From Acidobacteriaceae bacterium (GTDB taxonomy: Bacteria; Acidobacteriota; Terriglobia; Terriglobales; Acidobacteriaceae): DNA of 10,298 nt. The notes below the pieces were generated by a model. The model was not told the origin of the DNA. It worked only from the letters and a program-made list of their open reading frames with translations, and did no database searches. A program made the translations under genes and the position numbers. Positions 5,738-10,298 of this stretch are shown in pieces; position 1 is the first letter of the stretch; each line of letters begins with the position of its first letter. The stretch covers positions 655-10,952 of the forward strand of contig PKXI01000197.1 of the NCBI GenBank assembly GCA_003133425.1. Reading direction: 5' to 3'.

Positions 5738-6634
5738 ATGAATCGACTTCCCTTCCCGTCATCGGTGCGCCTCACGATCGCCCTGCTGGCAATCTCCCTG
5801 GCAGCCTCTGCGGTTAGCGCGCAAGCCCCTGCGCCAGGCCAGACCCCGCCTGCCGCGACCGGCCAGCCTGCGCAACCAGCCCCGCCGGCAACTAAGCCGA
5901 ATCCCGAAAATGATTGGTTGGCCCGCACCAGCAAGCTCTACTATTCCAGCGCCAGGGCCGGCCTCACTGGATTCGACTGCGACGTGCATCCTGACTGGCA
6001 CACGTTGTTTGTCAGCGCCAACAAAGGCGCGGCTGTCGAGGATGCCGATGCGCGCATCGATCTGCTCAAAACAGTCAAGATCACCATGCATGCGCACATG
6101 AAGGGCGGTTCCACCATCGACTGGTTGGCAGCTTCGAGCCCCGACAAGCCGCTCGACCAGAATTCCAACGACCTGCTTGAAGGAATACACCAGTCGGTCC
6201 AGCAAACGCTTGAGGGCTTTCTGCAATTCTGGAGCCCGTTCATGGACGGCTCCGTGGTCCCTGATTCCGCTGACGGCCTGGAGATTACGCACACTGCAAC
6301 CGTGCACACCATTCACGCAGCACAAGCCGGAACAGAGTTGACCGAGGTTTTTGACGACCACCAGGTACTGGAACAGTTCAATGTAGTCGTGAGCGGCACG
6401 TCGATCAAGTTCTCTCCGTCCTACACGCCCACCCCGCAAGGCCTGCTGGTCAACAAGTTTGTGGCACACATTCAGCCCACGGGTGCCGCGCCAGGGCAGG
6501 CGCAAGAAATGAAGGTAGGCGTTGAGTACCAGCCGGTCAACGGTCTCACCATCCCGAGCAGTCTGAACATGGAAGTGGTGGGCATCGGCGTCTTCAAGTT
6601 CACGTTCGACGGCTGCACCACGAATCCAAAGTAA
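5738..6634 (+). CDS. secreted protein, paralog A of a tandem pair, unknown function
   Basis: A 298-residue protein with a signal peptide (1-28, cleavage at VSA/Q), a Pro/Ala/Gln-rich linker (29-56) and one compact domain (about 58-298). Conserved with its neighbour are LYYSSA (67-72), FDC (79-81), HPDWHTLFVSA (84-94), GSTIDW (124-129), KPLDQ (137-141), QFWSPF/QFWTPF (163-168), DGLEIT/AGLEIT (179-184), GLLV (235-238), and a C-terminal beta stretch ending FDGC (290-293). Just two cysteines remain after cleavage, C81 and C293, both conserved, so a disulfide is plausible. The alternating beta pattern and the closing VEYQPVNGLTIPS recall LolA-like lipoprotein-carrier folds, but this is only an impression. 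The ATG at 5738 is chosen because the signal peptide starts there and AGCAGG lies 7 bases upstream; the frame is open back to 5591 without signals. No enzyme motif is seen. Confidence 0.85.
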   Translation: MNRLPFPSSVRLTIALLAISLAASAVSAQAPAPGQTPPAATGQPAQPAPPATKPNPENDWLARTSKLYYSSARAGLTGFDCDVHPDWHTLFVSANKGAAVEDADARIDLLKTVKITMHAHMKGGSTIDWLAASSPDKPLDQNSNDLLEGIHQSVQQTLEGFLQFWSPFMDGSVVPDSADGLEITHTATVHTIHAAQAGTELTEVFDDHQVLEQFNVVVSGTSIKFSPSYTPTPQGLLVNKFVAHIQPTGAAPGQAQEMKVGVEYQPVNGLTIPSSLNMEVVGIGVFKFTFDGCTTNPK

Positions 6635-6671
6635 AACCAGCCGCTGTCCGGGTACCACCGGCCTCGTCCAC

Positions 6672-6723
6672 CGCGGCGGATGGGCTCTGGGATTCTGAGC
6701 CATCCGTCCCTTGCACCGCCGCG
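6672..6723. terminator. nested inverted repeat between the two paralogs, possible terminator
   Basis: An outer pair CGCGGCGG (6672-6679) / CCGCCGCG (6716-6723) encloses an inner pair GGATGGGCTC (6678-6687) / GAGCCATCC (6697-6705) with one bulge. It lies 38 bp after the stop of paralog A and just before the promoter of paralog B. There is no T-run, so it may terminate weakly, stabilise mRNA or be a repeat. Confidence 0.4.
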
Positions 6724-6731
6724 CATTTACC

Positions 6732-6761
6732 TTGCCCAACCTCTCCTCAAAGAAGCACAAT
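6732..6761 (+). promoter_or_regulatory. putative promoter of the second secreted paralog
   Basis: TTGCCC (6732-6737), 18 bp, CACAAT (6756-6761), in the same surrounding sequence as the promoter copy at 5659-5688. The leader to the ATG is 32 bp here against 49 bp in the first copy, because the short tandem duplication is absent. Confidence 0.55.
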
Positions 6762-6793
6762 ACCCGAGACTCTCCTGAAAGCAGGCCCGACTC

Positions 6794-7675
6794 ATGCACA
6801 AGCTCCCGCTCGCAACTCCGGCGCGGCTCCTTGGTGCCATCCTGGCAGTCTGTCTGACGGCAACTGCCCAGCAGGCTAAGAACCCTTCCGCAAGCCCTAC
6901 CGCACCGGGTCAGTCAAAGCCGGCGGCCAGCCGCAACTCAAATGACGAGATGTTGGCCCGGGCCGGCAAGCTCTACTATTCGAGTGCGAAGACCGGGTTT
7001 GAAAGCTTCGACTGCGCTCTGCATCCGGACTGGCACACGCTCTTTGTAAGCGCGAGCAAAGGATCGGCAGTTGCCGAGGACGACCCTCGCATCGTCCTGC
7101 TCAAGTCTGTCAGTGTCACCATGCACGGCAAGCTCAAGGCCGGCTCCACTATCGACTGGAATCCGGCAACGAACGCGGACAAGCCTCTGGATCAGGACTC
7201 CACCACGCTGTTGAACAACATGCACACCGCCACCGAACAGACCCTGCAAGGCTTCATGCAGTTCTGGACCCCGTTTGTAGACGGCTCCGCCGTGCCCAAC
7301 AATTCCGCAGGCCTGGAGATTACAAAAACGGAGTCGGGATACACGCTGCACGCCGATACGAAGGACACAAAGGTTACCGAGCAAATGGACAACCAGCTTA
7401 CTCTCACGCACTTCGACGTGGTGATGAGCCAGGCCAGCGTGCGTTTTGAGCCGTCCTATAAGTCCACCGACAAGGGCTTGCTTGTGAGCGGATTCTTGGG
7501 CCACATTCTCGCCGCCGGCGCCCCACCCAAGCAGGAGCAGGAGATGCTCGTGGCCATCGAGTACCAGAACGTTCAGGGCTTTCCGATACCGGCCCAGCTC
7601 AACATGAGCATTGTCGGCACCGGAATCTTCAACTTCGCGTTAGATGGCTGCACTGCCAACGCGCAACCGAAGTAG
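6794..7675 (+). CDS. secreted protein, paralog B of a tandem pair, unknown function
   Basis: A 293-residue protein, colinear with the gene upstream: signal peptide (about 1-25), a Pro/Ser/Lys linker (27-49) and the same compact domain. Over the 40 residues from LARAGKLYYSSA (54-65) through HPDWHTLFVSA (77-87) to KGSAV, 29 are identical to paralog A, with no gap. C74 and C286 match its C81 and C293. C20 lies inside the signal peptide, but the preceding LAV is not a proper lipobox, so a lipoprotein is unlikely. The linkers and signal peptides have diverged far more than the domain, which suggests an old duplication under purifying selection. The ATG has AGCAGG about 7 bases upstream, as in the other copy. 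Probably periplasmic or extracellular; biochemical role unknown. Confidence 0.85.
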   Translation: MHKLPLATPARLLGAILAVCLTATAQQAKNPSASPTAPGQSKPAASRNSNDEMLARAGKLYYSSAKTGFESFDCALHPDWHTLFVSASKGSAVAEDDPRIVLLKSVSVTMHGKLKAGSTIDWNPATNADKPLDQDSTTLLNNMHTATEQTLQGFMQFWTPFVDGSAVPNNSAGLEITKTESGYTLHADTKDTKVTEQMDNQLTLTHFDVVMSQASVRFEPSYKSTDKGLLVSGFLGHILAAGAPPKQEQEMLVAIEYQNVQGFPIPAQLNMSIVGTGIFNFALDGCTANAQPK

Positions 7676-7687
7676 CGCACACAAAAC

Positions 7688-7720
7688 AAAAGCGGCTCCC
7701 AAACCTTGGGAACCGCTTTT
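7688..7720. terminator. bidirectional Rho-independent terminator
   Basis: AAAAGCGG-C-TCCCAA (7688-7702) pairs with TTGGGA-A-CCGCTTTT (7706-7720), loop ACC, one mismatch. T-runs follow on both strands, so it ends paralog B on the plus strand and the M23 gene (stop at 7761) on the minus strand. Confidence 0.9.
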
Positions 7721-7760
7721 GCATCTCTAAATTATTTATTAATTGGCAGAAAAGTAATTA

Positions 7761-8744
7761 TTAATTGCCAGCAAGATCGGGCGTATCGCTATCGAGATGC
7801 GCCACCTGCACATAGGTGGTGCGGAGATACTTGTGCGGGTTCACCGGAACATTGTGCACGCGCACTTCATAGTGAAGATGCGGACCTGTAGCGCGGCCTG
7901 ACTGCCCAACGTACCCAATCACCTGCCCGCGATTTACATGCTCGCCGGGCACCACTGCGATACCCGACAGGTGTCCGTAAACGGTGAGCACTTCGTGGCC
8001 GTGATTCAGAACTACTTCGCGGCCATAGCCCGCTCCCATGTTTGCGCTGGAAACCTCGCCGTCTGCAGCAGCACGCACCGGCGTACCGTAGGGTGCATCA
8101 ATATCGAGTCCGGAGTGGAACGCGCCTTCACCGTTGATCGGATCCTCGCGCTGGCCGAAGCTCGAGGCTACGCGCCCGAGGATGGGCCACATCGAAGGTG
8201 CATCGGCCAGCGTCGTCCAGTCACCCGCAAAGCTGGGCGAAAGGCCACTTTCCAAAGCACGAGAGATGCGGCCGGAGAGCGCCTCTGTGCGCAATGCATA
8301 AAACTGGTCAATCGAACTTGTAATCTGCTGCTGGCTCGGATTGTCCGTCTGTGCCAGGCTTGCCGGAGTAGGCGCTGCCGCAGCGGCGCTGGCGGCTGCC
8401 GCGGGCTTGGCCGAGGCCATCCTGTTCTGGCGCAGTCCGTAGAGTGCGGTCACTTCGTTGGCCAAAGCGCCCAGCGAGGCCACCTGAACATCGCGGTCGT
8501 GCGCGATCTGGGCCATCTGCTTGTAGTCTTTGCGGAGCGTCTCACGCTCCTGGCGCATCTGGTTGTAGCTCTCGGTCTTGAGCAGCATGCGGGTGTAAGA
8601 GCCAGCCAAACCCACGATAGTAAAGGCGCCAATCAGTGCGGCAGCCACAAACCCGTAGGCATACTGAAGCGGCAGCGGAATCTTGCGAACCCGGCCGTCT
8701 TCATCTCTTGCAACAAAAAGAATGTAATAGCGCTTGCGTAGCAT
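7761..8744 (-). CDS. membrane-anchored M23 family metallopeptidase (LytM type)
   Basis: A 327-residue peptidoglycan hydrolase or hydrolase activator. A short cytoplasmic N-terminus (basic, 1-28) precedes one membrane helix (about 29-48). A coiled-coil-like charged segment (about 53-100) and an Ala/Pro-rich linker (110-130) follow, then the M23 domain at about 184-305. Zinc and catalytic motifs are intact: HSGLD with His210 and Asp214, YGHLS with His258, and GPHLHYE with His289 and His291. Such enzymes cut peptide cross-links in the periplasm during growth and division, and the coiled coil is the usual partner-binding part in EnvC- and NlpD-like members. The start at 8744 has AAGGA 5 bases upstream. 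It is convergent with the secreted-protein pair and ends in tandem TAA TAA. Whether it is active or only regulatory cannot be told from sequence, but the full set of ligands favours activity. Confidence 0.93.
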   Translation of the reverse strand: MLRKRYYILFVARDEDGRVRKIPLPLQYAYGFVAAALIGAFTIVGLAGSYTRMLLKTESYNQMRQERETLRKDYKQMAQIAHDRDVQVASLGALANEVTALYGLRQNRMASAKPAAAASAAAAAPTPASLAQTDNPSQQQITSSIDQFYALRTEALSGRISRALESGLSPSFAGDWTTLADAPSMWPILGRVASSFGQREDPINGEGAFHSGLDIDAPYGTPVRAAADGEVSSANMGAGYGREVVLNHGHEVLTVYGHLSGIAVVPGEHVNRGQVIGYVGQSGRATGPHLHYEVRVHNVPVNPHKYLRTTYVQVAHLDSDTPDLAGN

Positions 8745-8787
8745 ATCAGTCCTTCATTCCTGCGACCCGCAGGACCGCAATTCGCCG

Positions 8788-8858
8788 CTTACACAGAATG
8801 GCGTAAAAACCCGGAGCCTCTCGGCCCGTGATAACCGCACTCGCCCCGTGGGGCGTGC
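8788..8858 (-). promoter_or_regulatory. structured 5' leader of the M23 gene
   Basis: On the minus strand a hairpin pairs TGC/GCA and CGCCC/GGGCG with a bulge (plus-strand 8837-8858). It is followed by GGGCC-GAGA-GGCTC, a 5-bp stem with a GNRA loop (8817-8827 region), and soon after by a T5 run (8804-8808 region). This could act as an attenuator, but I recognise no known riboswitch consensus. Confidence 0.3.
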
Positions 8859-8876
8859 ATACTTGAGTGTTCTTAA

Positions 8877-8905
8877 AGGCTAACAAACCGGTCTCCTAAG
8901 GTCAA
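8877..8905 (-). promoter_or_regulatory. putative promoter of the M23 gene
   Basis: On the minus strand TTGACC (plus-strand 8900-8905), 17 bp, TAGCCT (8877-8882). Five of six -35 bases match, and the key T1, A2 and T6 of the -10 are present. The leader would be about 130 nt. Confidence 0.5.
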
Positions 8906-9157
8906 TCCAATACGCTCGAAAGTGCAAACTTTGGTGACTTGACAACGCCTGGCGTTTTTCGCCGGCATAGAGATTTCCTGCATGTCGCTTCGGCGACGAA
9001 TTGAAGTTCAACCCTCTGTCTAAACCCAATGAAATCAACTTTCCGTCGCGCTTCCAAAGGTTCCTGCACAGGACATCGGCAAGAAATCATCACTCTTTAG
9101 AACAACTTACCGAGGCTGGCCGCGCAAACTGACTCCGATTTGTCCTATCCTCAAGAA
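8906..9157 (+). other. gene-free region upstream of thiL with strong hairpins
   Basis: About 250 bp with no supported gene. It holds TTGACA at 8939-8944 without a well-spaced -10; AACGC-CTG-GCGTT plus T3 (8944-8959), which competes with CTGGCG-TTTTT-CGCCGG (8949-8965); a perfect GTCGC-TTCG-GCGAC tetraloop hairpin (8984-8997); a TTGAA-G-TTCAA dyad (9001-9011); and TCCTG-CA-CAGGA (9062-9073). No TPP riboswitch core (CTGAGA with a matching partner) was found. It may be a structured leader of thiL or an unrecognised small RNA. Confidence 0.35.
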
Positions 9158-10243
9158 ATGAGAACGAAACGGGCAGATTCCCTCGATGCGGCTGATTCCT
9201 CAAGGGCCGACGGGCGGGGCGAACTGGCCCTGATCGAACAGATTCGCGGTCGGACGGCAAAAATGTTCAGGGCTGGGGTGCGGCTGGGCATAGGCGATGA
9301 CTGCGCCCTGCTCCGGCTGCGCACCGGGGAGGAAATGGCCGTGACGACCGATTTGTCCATCGCTGATCGCCACTTCCGGTTAGACTGGCACCCGCCGGAA
9401 ACGATAGGCCATCGCGCCCTCGCTCGAGGGCTCAGCGACCTGGCCGCCATGGGCGCCCGCCCCATCGCCGCCTTTCTTTCCCTGGGTTTACCGCCCGAAC
9501 TGACCAGGCCGGCGGCCCGCAAACAAAGTTGGTCCAGTTCCTGGATCGGCCGGTTCTACGACGGCCTGCTAGCCCTGGCCGACGCCCACAACACCCCCCT
9601 GGCTGGCGGCGATCTGGCCGAGTCGCAGCTCGCCGTCGCCGATATTTTCCTGGTTGGCGCAGTTCCCCGCGGAAAGGCCCTGCTCCGCTCCGGTGCAAAA
9701 GTTGGTAATCTGCTCTACGTTACCGGAATGCTCGGCGGTGCAGCGTCAGGCCTCGCCCGGTTGGCGGAACTCGCTGCAAATTCCGGGACTGCCCAATCGC
9801 GGCCTCTCCCCAAGCGGCTATTGAAAATCCCCAAAAAACTTGCGCCACTACTGGCCCCGCACCTCTACCCGCAGCCGCGCATAGCCCAGGGGCTCTGGCT
9901 TCGGCGGCGCGGGCTGGCCACTGCGGCAATCGACCTGAGCGATGGGCTTTCCACCGACCTCGCCCACCTCTGCCAGGAGTCAGGCGTCGCCGCCGAGGTC
10001 GATTCGAAACTGCTCCCCATCCACTCCGGCGCAACCCTTGCCCAGGCGCTCCACGGCGGCGAGGACTACGAATTGCTCTTCACCGCCCCACAATCCACCC
10101 ATCTGCCGCGAGCCATCTCCGGTGTCCCGATAACCCTCATCGGACGAATCGTTCGCCGCAGCAAAAGCAGGCCGCTGATCACGCTCCTCACCGCGCAGGG
10201 CAAGCAACCGTTAGAACCCCGGGGCTGGCAACATTTTTCCTAG
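9158..10243 (+). CDS. thiL: thiamine-monophosphate kinase
   Basis: A 361-residue cytoplasmic enzyme that phosphorylates thiamine monophosphate to thiamine diphosphate with ATP, the final step of cofactor synthesis. It belongs to the PurM/ThiL fold. Visible motifs in order: GELALIEQI near the N-terminus (21-29), IGDDCALL (45-52) with the metal-binding Asp pair, TTDLSIADRHF (63-73), LSDLAAMGARP (92-102), GGDLAES (150-156), VTGMLGGAASGL (188-199), AIDLSDGLSTDL (257-268) and GGEDYELLFT (300-309). GGDLAES replaces the GGDTT form of E. coli but keeps the Asp. The start is uncertain: ATG 9158 lacks a good ribosome site, and a TTG at 9140 would add six residues; either way a polar 20-residue extension precedes the conserved start, so it is somewhat longer than the roughly 325-residue E. 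coli enzyme. No other thi gene lies nearby. Confidence 0.95.
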   Translation: MRTKRADSLDAADSSRADGRGELALIEQIRGRTAKMFRAGVRLGIGDDCALLRLRTGEEMAVTTDLSIADRHFRLDWHPPETIGHRALARGLSDLAAMGARPIAAFLSLGLPPELTRPAARKQSWSSSWIGRFYDGLLALADAHNTPLAGGDLAESQLAVADIFLVGAVPRGKALLRSGAKVGNLLYVTGMLGGAASGLARLAELAANSGTAQSRPLPKRLLKIPKKLAPLLAPHLYPQPRIAQGLWLRRRGLATAAIDLSDGLSTDLAHLCQESGVAAEVDSKLLPIHSGATLAQALHGGEDYELLFTAPQSTHLPRAISGVPITLIGRIVRRSKSRPLITLLTAQGKQPLEPRGWQHFS

Positions 10244-10248
10244 GAGCC

Positions 10249-10298
10249 TTCCGCAGAAGCACATGCTTTGAAGGGTACGGGCTTTACAGGCTGCGGAA
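10249..10298. repeat. inverted repeat at window end, possible start of a dispersed intergenic repeat
   Basis: TTCCGCAG (10249-10256) is matched by CTGCGGAA at 10291-10298, the last bases of the window. Between them lie AAGC-ACAT-GCTT and GGGTACGGGCTTTACAGG. This could be the terminator of thiL, but it has no visible T-run. The wording resembles dispersed repeats I recall from Acidobacteriota intergenic DNA. The element probably continues beyond the window. Confidence 0.4.

Noticed and set aside
5759..6799. 346-codon minus-strand open frame
   Set aside because: It is antisense to the first secreted paralog; the similarity between paralogs is in the plus-strand frame.
6794..6870. Lipoprotein signal in the second secreted paralog (Cys20)
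   Set aside because: The residue before the cysteine is Val instead of Gly, Ala or Ser, and the first paralog has no cysteine there.
7938..8741. 267-codon plus-strand open frame
   Set aside because: It is antisense to the M23 peptidase, whose zinc motifs fix the true frame.
8906..9157. TPP riboswitch in front of thiL
   Set aside because: The conserved CTGAGA core and its partner segment were not found on the plus strand.
1..10298. CRISPR array, phage or integrase-borne island
   Set aside because: There are no regularly spaced direct repeats, and no phage, integrase or transposase genes; the tRNA genes show no adjacent integrase or attachment-site repeat that I can see.

Overview
The window looks like a chromosomal housekeeping-plus-envelope region of a GC-rich, diderm soil bacterium, most likely an Acidobacteriota member of the class Terriglobia. 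The grounds are the high GC content, the many exported proteins of types common in that group (CsgG-like, PEGA, small secreted families without a name), the GGDLAES-type ThiL, and several intergenic hairpin repeats. The assignment rests on protein style and recollection, not on a database search. No plasmid, phage, integrase, transposase or CRISPR signal was found.

Layout. Positions 1-700, minus strand: a tRNA operon read right to left as tRNA-Thr(TGT), tRNA-Tyr(GTA), a 94-residue two-helix membrane protein, and the first bases of another tRNA, probably Thr, cut by the window edge. This resembles the classic Thr-Tyr-Gly-Thr-tuf cluster, with a small protein gene inserted. Positions 964-4340, plus strand: three exported proteins, namely a CsgG-family protein closed by a strong terminator, a PEGA-domain protein, and a membrane-anchored protein of unknown function. 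A 140-bp element with inverted-repeat ends sits between the first two, and a pair of hairpin elements follows the third. Positions 4457-5596, minus strand: a secreted GH5 glycosidase, divergent from two tandem paralogous secreted proteins (5738-6634 and 6794-7675). Each paralog has its own copy of the same putative promoter. A bidirectional terminator separates them from a convergent M23 peptidase (7761-8744, minus). Positions 9158-10243, plus strand: thiL, the last enzyme of thiamine diphosphate synthesis, behind a gene-free stretch of about 400 bp with strong hairpins.

Working together. Apart from the tRNA operon and thiL, almost every protein carries a signal peptide or an N-terminal membrane anchor, so the middle of the window is devoted to the cell envelope and secretion. 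The genes are mostly separate transcription units, not one operon, and no defined multi-gene system is evident. The most unusual items are the duplicated gene-plus-promoter pair, the CsgG-like protein with glycine-rich loops where CsgG has its pore hairpins, and the intergenic repeat and hairpin elements.
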